Assembly (NCBI GenBank): GCA_963995505.1
Contig: OZ023195.1
Span: 7,522,109-7,586,108, forward strand
Reading direction: 5' to 3'
From: Hypericum androsaemum
Taxonomy: Eukaryota > Streptophyta > Magnoliopsida > Malpighiales > Hypericaceae
DNA length: 64,000 nt
In this document: positions 46,755 through 57,420 of the stretch, piece after piece
How positions within the stretch are numbered: position 1 is the first letter of the stretch
Layout of the letters: each line of letters begins with the position of its first letter
Notes under the pieces: model-generated
The model's input: only the letters and a program-made list of their open reading frames with translations
The model's database searches: none
Told to the model about the DNA's origin: nothing
Program-made: the position numbers and the translations under genes

Positions 46755-49298
46755 TAGCCCCCCTCTAACCTCACTACCCAGAATGGAGCACCAAGGGTCG
46801 CATTCATCTCTGCTATAACTCTTGCATCAACCAGACTTGTGATCGACTCAACCTGCACCAAGATGAAGAAGAGAAATGTGAAATATAATATTTACGGAAA
46901 ACATCTACGACTTGACTAGGTTGTGAGACCATCTCCCATCCTCTCCAACTATCTCTGTTATCCAATTCATTTGGTGCCGAATCTTTGCCCTTTTGTGAAT
47001 GAACTTAGTGTTCCAGTCCCCCTCCATAAGCAAGTCCACCCTAGACCACTGTGCCCACATCATTTTCTCCTACAAGAGTACCTCCTCTCTCTTTATCAAG
47101 CACTCTTGCAGCCTCTTTTTCACTGGACTAGTCAGTCGCTGTCACTGCAATGTTGAGACCTCATCTTCCAACTTTTTGACCCACTTTCTCACACTGCCAA
47201 ATTCTCGTTTATCCTATTGCCCAAGTTGTTCTACACAAACCCAAAGTCTCTCAGGATGTCTGTTCTTGGGAGTGCATACTCCCAACCCACCTCAATTTGT
47301 TTTTCCAATCTCTCCTCTCTTGTCCATATTGTTTCAAACCTAAATTGCTTAACCAGGGCCTCCGATTCCACCTTTCTGATTTTACACCAAATCAAGCTAG
47401 GGTAAGAGTGGAAGCGGGGTATAGCCTCGGCCTGTGAAGCTAGAAATAGGTCAAACTAGGTATCCATCGCTAAGCACCTATTCAACTTACACTCCACGAA
47501 ATTTACCCTCTCTTGACTATTGCACCATGTATACAATAAGCCCATTTGACATATCTCCCGAAAGCCATACCTATTGATACTGTCCACTAAGGCATTCATC
47601 CTAGTTCCCAGAATGACTCGGCCTCCTCTCTTCTCCTTCATAGAGATAATCTCATTAAAATCTCTCGAGCACATTTATGGCAACTCCGATTTACCCTTCA
47701 ATTCTTTTAGTAACTCCTAGGAGAGATGTTTTGCATTCCTTTCTAGCCACCCATAGAACCTAGTAAACCTCCATGTTTGCTTCCCATAAACCAAAATATC
47801 AATATAGTGCAGAGAAAGGGACAAAATCTCAACCTTGAGATTCCGCTTCCAGGCTTGCATGAGTCTGCCACTACGCGCTCTACCCATGCCAGCACAAGGA
47901 ACCAAAATTCCACACTCGTACCCAACTCTCCAACGAACATGCTCTACTTCTACATCATGTAATCTAATTTCAGATAGGAAAAGTAGCTAGGGTTTGCAGT
48001 CCTGTACCAACCTGCTTAGCTAACGAACTATCTCAAGATTTTTCAACCCGCGACAGTTCCAACTTAGGGAATTCATGGCAGTTGGCAGTACCGTTCCACA
48101 GTCTCTGCCAATAATTCAGTCTCAGCCGCTTCCCTAGTATCCTTACCTAAATTCATCGAGTCAACCCCCTCTTATGATCCCGGTCATTCAAAACCTCAAG
48201 TTCATCTGTCTTTCGATTGCCGTCCCAATCACCCGTAACCCTAATTTGATCTGATTGAGTCTTATTGTTACCCAACTTTGCCTGTCACTTCCAGGCCTTC
48301 TTTGCAGCCACTTGAGAATCATTAACTTGCTATGTACCTATAGCCGAAAAAGACTCTAAATTTTCTATACTCTTCCCAAATGCTGCGTGATCAACAACCA
48401 TATCCTCTTACTGCTTAGCCACACTAGTCCTCTTCGGTGGGGGCACATAAGGCGACGACATAAGCACAGTTGATAATCTCTACGACTAAGATGATCCCCC
48501 CAAACATGTACCTGTCCCTGCATCACCCACCTGCTTACATGCGTTACTCTATGCTATTCCCTGTTTCTTAGAGCCCTTTCCTTGTCCCACCAATACGCTC
48601 TCCTGGTACCCCACATCCCTCTCAGTACTAGCACGTGTAGTGGGTTCCTGAGAGGTCAATGAGGCAGCAGAAAGAGCCATCCCCAAATCCTTAACTAACA
48701 GTCTTGAATCATCTACTACCATTGGAACCCTCCTAATAACATCAACCCGACTCTTGTCTGACTTCTCCTCCAACCCTAGTAGGAGACCATCCCTCCTCTG
48801 CTAGGCAAGTCAGCTTCCTCGGTGGGGCCCTCAGCTAAGCCCCGAACGAAAGGGTGGAAGGCACTGGTTCATCCGATCTATCATCCAAGTCACAGTCCCT
48901 ATCAATATGGCTAAGGTTGCCACACCGAAAATAGAAGGACTATAGACGTTCATACTTTAAGTTCACAGTAGCCACCGTGCCATCTTCGAATCGAACACGA
49001 TGGCTCTTGTAGAGGGAGTTCCGAACATCCAGTATAACCCTAATTTGCATATACAACCCATAAATATCAGCAGCCTCATCAATTTCTTGAAAAATTCCTA
49101 ACATATTCCCGATCGTTGTGGCCACAGAGATGTCATATCCCCCATTCGATAAGTCATGCAGTTGGATCCAGAAGGGAGCATGAAAAAGTTAGACCTGAGA
49201 TGGTTGCATCTTACCCGACATGACATGCAAGAGGACCACAAAACGATCAAATAGCCATGGTTGGAGCCGGAGAACCCGCTGAACATCCCTTTCATTCT
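46755..49298 (-). pseudogene. L1-type LINE (LINE-B): ORF1 end and ORF2 start
   Basis: Read leftward, 49298-48880 continues ORF1 (NERDVQRVL, then IDEAADIYGLYMQIRVILDV and a CCHC knuckle YFRCGNLSHIDRDC). The ORF1 tail is Ser/Lys-rich. ORF2 endonuclease pieces appear at 47670-47460 (RDFNEIISMKEKRGGR, GLLYTWCNSQERV). Text typical of the region before RT (IAEMNATLGAPF) ends at about 46770, where the Athila-like LTR interrupts it. Stops and frameshifts are numerous. Confidence 0.78.
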
Positions 49299-49303
49299 CA
49301 AAC

Positions 49304-49630
49304 TGTCAGTGACCAGTAGAAAAGAAGAGGATTTTAGGGAGGAAAAGAAGAGAAATAGGGCGAGAGAGAGAGAGAGAGAAGAGAAAGAAGGTAAGGAGAG
49401 CAGATAATTGATTAATGATTGCATGCCCATTACAATAAAAAAAGAGGACATAATATACTACTCATAGTTGAGTAGTTACAGACCACTACTTACGTGGAAT
49501 AGTGATGACAATCCCACCACTTACTCCATGACACACACGTGCACTAGCACTTAGGGAAATAACAGACACGACATGACCCACTAACCATGACATGATTAAC
49601 TAGTGGTAGTAACCGACTAAGATCGTGACA
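49304..49630 (-). repeat. 3' LTR of the chromovirus
   Basis: 327 bp, TGTCAGTGACCAG to AAGATCGTGACA on the plus strand. It contains a short (GA)n run and the usual polypurine tract lies just inside (49631-49645). Confidence 0.95.
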
Positions 49631-49665
49631 TTCGACCCCCGTTAGCAAATTCTTGTCCCAAGAAT

Positions 49666-52600
49666 TTAACGGTTTAATTCTTCCAGCTCTGGAAATTGAG
49701 ATTTGACCACGTGGTAATCCTCCCAAGTGGCGTCGTCTGTGTGCAAATTGGCCCACTTAATAAGCACCTGAACCACTCCACGATCACCCCGCTTGACCAA
49801 ACGGCGATCAAGGACTGCTTCCGGGGATGATTTCAGCTGCCCGTCTGCTGTGGTAAGAGGAGGTGTACTGATTTGAACTCCGCCAGCTCCCATGCGCTTC
49901 TTAAGCAAAGACACATGAAACACCCGGTGGATCGAACATGATGAAGGCAAATCTAACTTGTAAGCCACTGATCCCACTTTTGACAATACCCGATATGGAC
50001 CAAAGTATTTGGCTGTCAGCTTGATGTTCGAACGGATTGCCAGCGAAGATTGCTTATACGGCTGCAATTTAAGGAATACTTCATCCCCGACGTCGAATGC
50101 TCGCTCACTTCGACCTTTATCAGCCTGTGTCTTCATTCGGTTTTGAGCTTGAGTAAGAGCTTCAGTCAGGATACGAACCATTTGGGCATGACGGGTAGTG
50201 TAGTCAGCAACAACCGCTACCGATGTTTGCTCATCCTGTAGCCCCGGAATTGGAGGTGGACTGTACCCATAGACAACCTCGAAAGGTGTCCGCTTGATAG
50301 AGGAATGATAGGAGCTGTTGTACCAAAGCTCAGCAAGTGATAGCCATTTGGACCAAGCTCCGGGACGCTGGAAACACATGACACGGAGGTAATGTTCGAG
50401 GCACTGGTTCAAATGCTCGGTCTGCCCATCGGATTGAGGATGGTAGGCAGAGCTCATGTGCAAAGTAGTGCCGAACGAGCAGAAAAGTTCGCGCCATACA
50501 TTGCTCGTAAACACCTTATCTCTATCCGAGACAATTGTGTTCGGTAAACCATGTAGTTTGAACACGTTATCCAGGAGGAGATGAGCCACGTGGATGGCAG
50601 TAAAAGGATGTGACATAGGAATGAAATGCCCGTACTTGGAAAAGCGATCCACCACAACAAGGATCACATCATTGCCACCTGATTTAGGAAGTCCCTCCAC
50701 AAAATCGAGCGCGATGTCCTTCCAAACTCCATCCGGGACAGCCAATGGTTGTAGGAGACCAGGATATGCCACATGTTCAGACTTGCATCTCTGACATGTA
50801 TCGCAGCTGGCAACAAAGGTGGTGACTTGAGCTTTAAGGCCGGGCCAATAAAAATACTTCTTGACCTGCTTATAAGTGACCAGCCGTCCGGAATGACCGC
50901 CAATGGAGGAGTCATGCATTTGTCGAATGATATCATGACGTAATGCACTAGAACTGCCCACCAATCCATGGTGAAGCGTGTAGTTCAAGTGGCTGTTGGA
51001 ATCGACGGTGAGCTGCATTATAAGCTGGTGGGCCATCTCATCTCCTTGATAACTGTCCACCAACGTCGCCTTCCAACCCGGTACATGGGACGAGATGGCT
51101 TGTAATTCAACAATAATAGGCGCGGATGAGGAGTCAGTAGGTAGACGGGAAAGGGCATCAGCTGCCTTATTCTCAAACCCTCGTCGATATTCAATCGTAA
51201 AGTCCAAACCCATGAGCCTGGATACTCCTTTGCGTTGCAAGTTTGTGTGAACTTTCTGGTCTAGTAGGAAGCGGAGGCTTTGATGGTCCGTTTTGATCAC
51301 GAACGGAGTGCCTTCAAGGTAATGTCTCCATCGGGTCACCGCGGAGAGAACCGCCAGGAGTTCTTTTTCGTAAACCGCTAGTTCGGCATTGCGGGGGCCC
51401 AGTGCCTCGCTGAGGTATGCGATGGGTCTTCCGCCTTGAGTGAGGACCGCCCCGATGCCACGATCTGACGCATCCGTCTCTAAAACAAAAGGATATGAAA
51501 AGTTAGGGAAAGCCAAAATAGGGGCATTTGACAAAAGGGTTTTGAGTTTGGCAAATTCTGCTTCCGCCTCTATCGACCATAAGAAACCATTCTTCCGAAG
51601 AAGTTTGGTCAAGGGCTGCGCCACCTCACCGTAGTTCTGGATGAATTTCTGATAATACCCAGTGAGACCCAAGAATCCGCGGAGATCACGTACTGTTTTG
51701 GGAGCGGGCCAGTTAAGCATAGCTTCTACCTTCTTGGGGTCGGTGCTAATGCCTTCTTCCGAAATAACATGCCCAAGGTAGTCGACTTTCGCAACCCCGA
51801 AGTCGCACTTGGAAAACTTGATGAAGAACTGCTCCTTTTTCAACAGATCGAACACCAAGGAGAGGTGCTCAAGATGCAATTCGACTTCTTTGCTGTAGAC
51901 AAGGATGTCGTCAAAAAATACCAAAACAAATTGGCGTAGATAGGGGGACAAGACCTGGTTCATCAAGGATTGAAATGTTGCCGGTGCGTTTGTGAGTCCG
52001 AAAGGCAAGACACGGAACTCATAATGTCCTTGATGTGTTCGGAAGGCCATCTTCGGAATATCCTCATCTTTCATCCGTATTTGATGGTACCCGGCTCGGA
52101 GGTCCAACTTGGAGAAGATCTTTGCACCAAAAAGTTCATCGAGGAGGTCGTCGATGATTGGTATTGGGTATTTGTCTTTCACGGTGCGGCTGTTAAGTTG
52201 TCGGTAATCAACGCACATGCGCCAGCTCCCATCTTTCTTCTTGACTAGTAGTACCGGCGAGGCGAAGGGGCTTCTACTCGGTCGAATTAAGCCTGATTCC
52301 AGTAGCTGGTGCACCTGTCTTTCAATTTCAGCCTTTTGAAAGTACGGGTAGCGATAAGGACGTACCGAAACTGCGGTAGAGCCTGGCACCATGGTGATGC
52401 TATGATCGTGTGAACGCGGCGGTGGAAGCGTCTTTGGCTCCTGGAATAACGCTCCATAGGACTGAATAAGCTTCTGAAGTTGAGCCTGGAATGCTGAAGG
52501 GAATTCTTTTCCACCGATCGCTCCAGCCTCCAAGGCATAGACAACTCCATTGGTGCAAGCTGCATCATGAGATTCGGTGTAAAAGATCCAGGCAGCTCCC

Positions 52601-54204
52601 TCCAAGGTCTCAATCCCAATTGGTTTACGAGAAAATTCCTCCAGTAAACAACTGAGTTCGGCTGGAGATTGGGCGCCACTTCGATGTCCTTTGAGCACAA
52701 TTTCCTTCCCTTTATTCTTGATTGTTGCTTGAGCTCTGACAAAGTCAAAAGTGATGGGGTTCACTTCTTGCATCCAGTCTGTTCCAAGTACAACATCGTA
52801 TGTACCCAGATCAAGAATTCGAAAGTCGCAATGAAAATTGCTTCCACACATTTCCCAGTCGAGACCCGGGCAAACTCTCGAGCAAGTGACTTTGGACCCG
52901 TTGGCGAGAGCAATCATCATTCCGGCTGCCTCCATCTCGTCCAATTGAAGCTCACGAACTAAAGAGGAGTTGATGAACGTTGCCGTGCTACCGGTATCCA
53001 GTAGAATTAACACCGGTCTCCTTCGGATGAAGCCCTTCAATTTCAGCGTCCCACTACCGCTACTGCCGTTGATGGCGTGCATTGATATTTTGACAGTGTG
53101 TTCACCTTCATCACCCGTCTCTTGAGCTGGCTGTTCATCGAGTTCCGCCTCAACCTCGTCCAGCATACTGATGCCCACCTGGCGGCCATTACAAGTGTGG
53201 CCTTTATACCACCTGTCACCACATTTATAACAGTTAGGCTCTTTTTTGAAGGACCCAGCAAAATCACGAACGACTACGGCTGGTTTAGGAGTCGAGGCAA
53301 CAAAACTCCCTCTTCCAGCTTGGTTCCTGTAGATGGCCTTTAACGCCGTTTCATGGATCCGAGCTTGGTCAATCGCATCGCCTATTGTTGCTGGGGCGTG
53401 TGCCCTGACAAAAGAATTGAGAGCTTCATTCAAACCGCCCAAGAAGCTGAGAACGAAATATTTGTCAGAGAGGGTCGGGTTGTCCCGTAATATCAGTCCT
53501 TGCAGTTCTTCGAATTTGCAAATATAATCTTCAACGCTGCCTGTTTGTCGAAGACGGTGAAATTCCTCCACTATATTGCGTGAACTTCGATCGCCAAACC
53601 TTTGACATAGATCAGCCACAAACTCGTTCCAAGTGGCGGAGCGATGTTGTAGCAGCCAAGTATGAAACCAAGTATCCGCTATCTCGTTTAAGTGGAGGCC
53701 TGCCAGCTCGATTTTCTTCGTCTCCTCCACCCCATTGACTTCAAAGTAACGCTCACACTTCCAAATCCAGTAGCGTGGATTGCTAGGACTGAATTCCGGA
53801 AAGTCGAGGCGTAACTTTTGGGATGAGGTCCCCACGGTTTTCATCACGGTTGAAATCGTTGATGCCATTGCGGTTGGAGTCGTAGATGCCGATGCGGTGG
53901 GAGTTGTTGATGCCGTTGCGGTGGACATGGTGGGTACGTGAGGCGTGGGGCCTAAGATGCCCTTGTCATCACCGGCCGTATCGACTGTAGGGCGGGCAGT
54001 GATGGCCTCTCGTAGCTGGTCCATCTTTTGGTTGTTGTCGTCACGTAGTTGGTCCAGCTTCTGATTGTTGTCTTGAAAATATTGATCCATTCGCATCCAA
54101 GTTTCTTGAAGCTGAGAACGGATCTCCTGAGAGAACTCAGAGAGATTGCTCTCGACCGTCTTAACTTGCTCTTCCAGTGATTTAGATCGTGTCGCCGAAG
54201 CCAT
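49666..54204 (-). CDS. Complete Gag-Pol polyprotein of the Reina-type chromovirus
   Basis: Single 1512-aa frame starting at the ATG just after the primer site. It opens with a heptad-rich, coiled-coil-like N-terminus (about 8-65) containing a NNQK(L/M)DQLR repeat and a Thr/Ser/Ala linker. Next come Gag core (about 145-290), zinc knuckle CYKCGDRWYKGHTC (about 323-337), protease (LLDTGS, about 403), and reverse transcriptase with FFDDILVYS (about 763). RNase H (ETDASD, about 908), integrase HHCC zinc motif (from about 1094) and DDE core (D about 1166, D about 1226, E about 1262, AYHPQSDGQTE) follow. A C-terminal chromodomain (about 1465-1510, VLIKWANLHTDDATWED) ends it. The active-site residues I checked are present. 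The RT motif is FFDD, a tolerated variant in this lineage. The chromodomain normally directs insertion by chromatin binding. Capable-looking; activity unproven. Confidence 0.95.
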   Translation of the reverse strand: MASATRSKSLEEQVKTVESNLSEFSQEIRSQLQETWMRMDQYFQDNNQKLDQLRDDNNQKMDQLREAITARPTVDTAGDDKGILGPTPHVPTMSTATASTTPTASASTTPTAMASTISTVMKTVGTSSQKLRLDFPEFSPSNPRYWIWKCERYFEVNGVEETKKIELAGLHLNEIADTWFHTWLLQHRSATWNEFVADLCQRFGDRSSRNIVEEFHRLRQTGSVEDYICKFEELQGLILRDNPTLSDKYFVLSFLGGLNEALNSFVRAHAPATIGDAIDQARIHETALKAIYRNQAGRGSFVASTPKPAVVVRDFAGSFKKEPNCYKCGDRWYKGHTCNGRQVGISMLDEVEAELDEQPAQETGDEGEHTVKISMHAINGSSGSGTLKLKGFIRRRPVLILLDTGSTATFINSSLVRELQLDEMEAAGMMIALANGSKVTCSRVCPGLDWEMCGSNFHCDFRILDLGTYDVVLGTDWMQEVNPITFDFVRAQATIKNKGKEIVLKGHRSGAQSPAELSCLLEEFSRKPIGIETLEGAAWIFYTESHDAACTNGVVYALEAGAIGGKEFPSAFQAQLQKLIQSYGALFQEPKTLPPPRSHDHSITMVPGSTAVSVRPYRYPYFQKAEIERQVHQLLESGLIRPSRSPFASPVLLVKKKDGSWRMCVDYRQLNSRTVKDKYPIPIIDDLLDELFGAKIFSKLDLRAGYHQIRMKDEDIPKMAFRTHQGHYEFRVLPFGLTNAPATFQSLMNQVLSPYLRQFVLVFFDDILVYSKEVELHLEHLSLVFDLLKKEQFFIKFSKCDFGVAKVDYLGHVISEEGISTDPKKVEAMLNWPAPKTVRDLRGFLGLTGYYQKFIQNYGEVAQPLTKLLRKNGFLWSIEAEAEFAKLKTLLSNAPILAFPNFSYPFVLETDASDRGIGAVLTQGGRPIAYLSEALGPRNAELAVYEKELLAVLSAVTRWRHYLEGTPFVIKTDHQSLRFLLDQKVHTNLQRKGVSRLMGLDFTIEYRRGFENKAADALSRLPTDSSSAPIIVELQAISSHVPGWKATLVDSYQGDEMAHQLIMQLTVDSNSHLNYTLHHGLVGSSSALRHDIIRQMHDSSIGGHSGRLVTYKQVKKYFYWPGLKAQVTTFVASCDTCQRCKSEHVAYPGLLQPLAVPDGVWKDIALDFVEGLPKSGGNDVILVVVDRFSKYGHFIPMSHPFTAIHVAHLLLDNVFKLHGLPNTIVSDRDKVFTSNVWRELFCSFGTTLHMSSAYHPQSDGQTEHLNQCLEHYLRVMCFQRPGAWSKWLSLAELWYNSSYHSSIKRTPFEVVYGYSPPPIPGLQDEQTSVAVVADYTTRHAQMVRILTEALTQAQNRMKTQADKGRSERAFDVGDEVFLKLQPYKQSSLAIRSNIKLTAKYFGPYRVLSKVGSVAYKLDLPSSCSIHRVFHVSLLKKRMGAGGVQISTPPLTTADGQLKSSPEAVLDRRLVKRGDRGVVQVLIKWANLHTDDATWEDYHVVKSQFPELEELNR

Positions 54205-54211
54205 GGAACCA

Positions 54212-54223
54212 GCTCTGATACCA
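54212..54223 (-). other. Primer-binding site for initiator tRNA-Met
   Basis: The minus strand reads TGGTATCAGAGC two bases after the 5' LTR, the common plant LTR-retrotransposon primer site. The Gag ATG is only a few bases further. Confidence 0.93.
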
Positions 54224-54225
54224 GA

Positions 54226-54553
54226 TGTCAGTGACCAGTAGAAAAGAAGTGGATTTTAGGGAGGAAAAGAAGAGAAATAGGGCGAGAGAGAGAGAGAGAG
54301 AAGAGAAAGAAGGTAAGGAGAGCAGATAATTGATTAATGATTGCATGCCCATTACAATAAAAAAAAGAGGACATAATATACTACTCATAGTTGAGTAGTT
54401 ACAGACCACTACTTACGTGGAATAGTGATGACAATCCCACCACTTACTCCATGACACACACGTGCACTAGCACTTAGGGAAATAACAGACACGACATGAC
54501 CCACTAACCATGACATGATTAACTAGTGGTAGTAACCGACTAAGATCGTGACA
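54226..54553 (-). repeat. 5' LTR of the chromovirus
   Basis: 328 bp, nearly identical to the 3' LTR, supporting a recent insertion. Confidence 0.95.
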
Positions 54554-54558
54554 CAAAC

Positions 54559-55110
54559 TTGAACAAGAATCGGTTTTTCCCTATAGTCGAGGAGTCCATA
54601 CCATGCCTAGGCCTCCATTAATTCCTCATCATATTCAAAAAGGACTCCGCATGAATCGATTTCTCTGTCCATACCTTTCCAACCAGTACGTGTTTTGCTT
54701 GCACCCCTTTGGACAGTTCAATCAGTAGTTCCAGAACCTCTTCCTCGTCCGTATCTCAGACGTCCAAAACCTTCCCTCGTGAACTATGTCCCTCCCCCAT
54801 TGTACCACTCTTAGAGGAATCCATACCTACATGCACACGCGAGAAAACCACGAGAAAAAATAAAGCAAAACAATAATAATAAGACAATAAAGATGCAAAC
54901 CGACGAGCACAAGATCCCGCACACCAACACCGTATTCTGCAAGATTGAAACCTCCAGAGCGTAGGGATGGTCGATGTGAATGGAAGTAACGTGAGAATTG
55001 GTCGGTATCGTGATTGTTTTAGGTTTGTGCGCCGGAACCCTGGAAAGGGAAAACCCTAGAGAAAGACTAAAATCCTAGAGAGGGACCGCTTGGGTTGAAT
55101 TTTTTTTAAA
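54559..55110 (-). pseudogene. LINE-B 5' part: leader and ORF1 N-terminus
   Basis: The minus strand contains a UTR-like leader (55110-54830, CTAGGGTTTT runs) and then an ORF1 start with a stop soon after. It reaches KNRFLFKF at the CAAAC duplication, continuing in frame with NERDVQRVL at 49298. Confidence 0.7.
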
Positions 55111-57420
55111 ATCTTAAATTAATTCCAACACCACCATCATACTGGTAATAATATCTTCTATTGCCTGGAACTAATACTTCATAAAGATTACTTTAAGTTA
55201 CGACTATTGTTTGTTTCGCGGAAAATTATTGTTTTGAGAAATTCTTTTCAGAAAATCATTATAACCAAAATTATTTTTGTCCATATATTGCGGGATAAGT
55301 GAACAAAATAATTCGAGACGGATTCAGAGTGGTCGTCTCAAGGCCGGTCTAAAGCTACACTAGGCTATACTACGGGCTATACTAAAGAAAAATGATACAA
55401 GGGAAATAGAGTAGTTGGTTGTTGTAATTGTTGATGATCTCTCCTTTGCCCAAGCCGTCCTTATATAGAGAATGCCGACCTAGCTCCGAGTCATGAAAAA
55501 ACCCTAACCGCCTCCAAGATCCAATCCCGGAAAATCAACTTCAATAAAGAGCGAATCCCATCAAATCCGCCAACTTATGACCGTTGTCAAATGTGAAAAG
55601 ATTCTACTCGACCCAATACGGGAAAATCAAGCCGACTTCCAAAACGAGGGGGTTAAAGCCGTGACCGGCCAGTAACCCAAAGAACATTCCATACGCCGAC
55701 CAAATCTTAGAGATCCTGCCTCAATATAGGAAAGCCTTGACCATCTCCATCCTTCTCGAACATACCCCCAAAATAACATCGTCCCCTAAGTTGAACCCGA
55801 GATGGACTTATCAAGCCCAAACGAACTCCAAACCCGAGCAAGTCCAAGCCCAAGCGAGCACTTCACGGGCAAACTCCTCAAAGTCCAACGAGGGTGAGCT
55901 GAGAGCGAGCGAACTGGGAGCTAGTGAGCTCAACTTGGAATGAACAAAGCGGGAGCGGGCGAGCTCCACTTGGAATAAACGAGTCGGGAGCGAGCAAGCA
56001 AGCAATCGATTTAGGAGAGAGCGAGCGATCGCTCGCGAGCTCATAAGCCCCATCCTCGAGCAAGCATGCGAGCGAGTGAGCCAGCAAGTGACCTTCGAAG
56101 AGAGCGAGCGAGTTCCATACCTGAGCAAGCGAGCGAGCGAACAAGCGAGCTCCATCCTCAAGTAAGCAAGCGATCTCCATCCCCGAGTGAGTGAGTGAGT
56201 TCCATCCCCGAGCGAGGGAGCGAGCAAGTGACCTTAGGAGTGAGCGAGCAAGTGACCTTAGGAGCGAGCGAGCAAGCACGACAAGCAAGCGGGCGAGCAA
56301 GCGAGTTGAGCATGACGAGCAAACAGGCGAGCGAGTTGAGCCCAAAGAGTAAGTAGGCGAGCAAATGAGTGGGTGAGTTTGCGGCCAATCACTCCAAGAT
56401 GAGCAGCTCGCTCCCAACCTCACTAGGGCGAGCAGCTAGCTCGATCCACCAGGTGAGCTCGTCTTCAAATGGACTTTTGAACTCCTTTTGCTCCGAATGT
56501 GAAAAAACTGTAAACTAAAAAGTTGTAGATCTACGTCTTAAATTTTCATAGAAATTTGAATCACCTCAATTGGAGGTTTGAGGCAAAAGATGTGACTTTT
56601 CTACCAAAATGCGATGATCCTTGGCGAGCGAGATGAGAGCGAGCGAGCGAGCAAGGTGAGAGCGAGCAAGCAAGGTGAGAGCGAGTGAGCATGATGAGAG
56701 TGGGCGAGCACAATGAGCACGGGCGAGCATGATGAACACGAAGCAAGAATAGGTGAGCAAGCTCATCTTCAAATGGACTTTTGGCCTCCTTCTGCTCCGA
56801 ATCTGAAGAAATTATAAACTATAAAGTTGTAGGTCATTATCATAACTTTCTATAGCCAAAGAAATTAGCTTAATCTAATGCTCGAGTCAAAAGATATGGC
56901 TTTTAAACCAAAGTCTGACAGAACTAATCGGGCAAGCTAATACCGGGACTTGGCGCTTTATTAGACCCACTTCTGATCTGATTTAGACAAGGCTCTTCAA
57001 AACAAAGTTGTAGATACATGTCTCACCTTTTCATAGCCATAAGAATATCCTCATTCTAACCTATGAGTCCAAAGTAACGGCCAATTTACCACGGAAGAAC
57101 ATTGTCATCCAAGAACAAGCCGAAGTGAACCAAGGACAACACAACAGAGCGGTCTACCATCTCCGGTTTCAACCAAGTAATACCGTCATTAGACTCAATG
57201 GAGGGGGGGACCATCGATAATCTCTTTCCAACTCAAAACCGGAAGTGATCGCTTTGAGACAACACCGCCCACTGGTCACTTTGAGACCACATCGGTCGCC
57301 GGTCACCCAGTCACTTTGAGACCACACCGGGTACCTCGAAATATATTGATAATGCCGAGATTATTTTTGTACCTCAATACCATATTAGTTGTGGTACATT
57401 ATTGGATATAAGTTCCAAAA
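55111..57420. other. Unassigned repeat-like region, possibly LTR-derived
   Basis: It has LTR-like features on the minus strand (TATA CTATATAAGG near 55460, followed by a leader-like region). Near 56490-57060 there are two or three copies of a module reading CTCCGAAT(G/C)TGAA, AAACTA(A/T)AAAGTTGTAG, then a CATAG(A/C) block. No convincing LTR ends, primer site or target duplication could be set. Confidence 0.4.
55880..56760. repeat. (GAGC)n-type low-complexity tract
   Basis: Long degenerate stretches of GAGCGAGC/GAGCAAGC units, with interspersed CTCCATCC(T/C)C(G/A)AG blocks that recur about 60-80 bp apart. Frames across it give Ser/Leu/Ala/Arg-rich translations that are not genes. Confidence 0.85.

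Larger units (their letters stand above)
49304..54553 (-). mobile_element. Intact Reina-type chromovirus (Ty3/Gypsy LTR retrotransposon)
   Basis: This element is 5250 bp long with short LTRs (49304-49630 and 54226-54553), TG...CA ends and a perfect 5-bp duplication CAAAC (49299-49303 and 54554-54558). It has an initiator tRNA-Met primer site TGGTATCAGAGC and a polypurine tract (TAACGGGGGTCGAA, minus strand) next to the 3' LTR. One uninterrupted 1512-codon gag-pol frame ends in a chromodomain. The two LTRs differ by one substitution (AGAGG/AGTGG) and one A in an A-run. Short LTRs, a single frame and a chromodomain point to the Reina clade. It interrupts LINE-B ORF1; removing the element and one CAAAC restores the LINE frame. 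Confidence 0.95.

Noticed and set aside
46050..47405. Plus-strand frames in the Athila-like LTR and LINE-B
   Set aside because: They lie antisense to LINE-B or inside an LTR and show no family match.
52287..52748. 153-codon minus frame within the chromovirus
   Set aside because: Alternate frame of the intact gag-pol polyprotein.
55811..56772. Several minus-strand frames of 60-181 codons over the GAGC tract
   Set aside because: They arise from the tetranucleotide repeat (Ser/Leu/Ala/Arg runs) and overlap in multiple frames.
55269..57374. 11-bp repeat ATTATTTTTGT at both sides of the 55-57 kb region as a target duplication
   Set aside because: The bounded sequence lacks TG...CA or inverted ends, and the motif is AT-rich enough to recur by chance.
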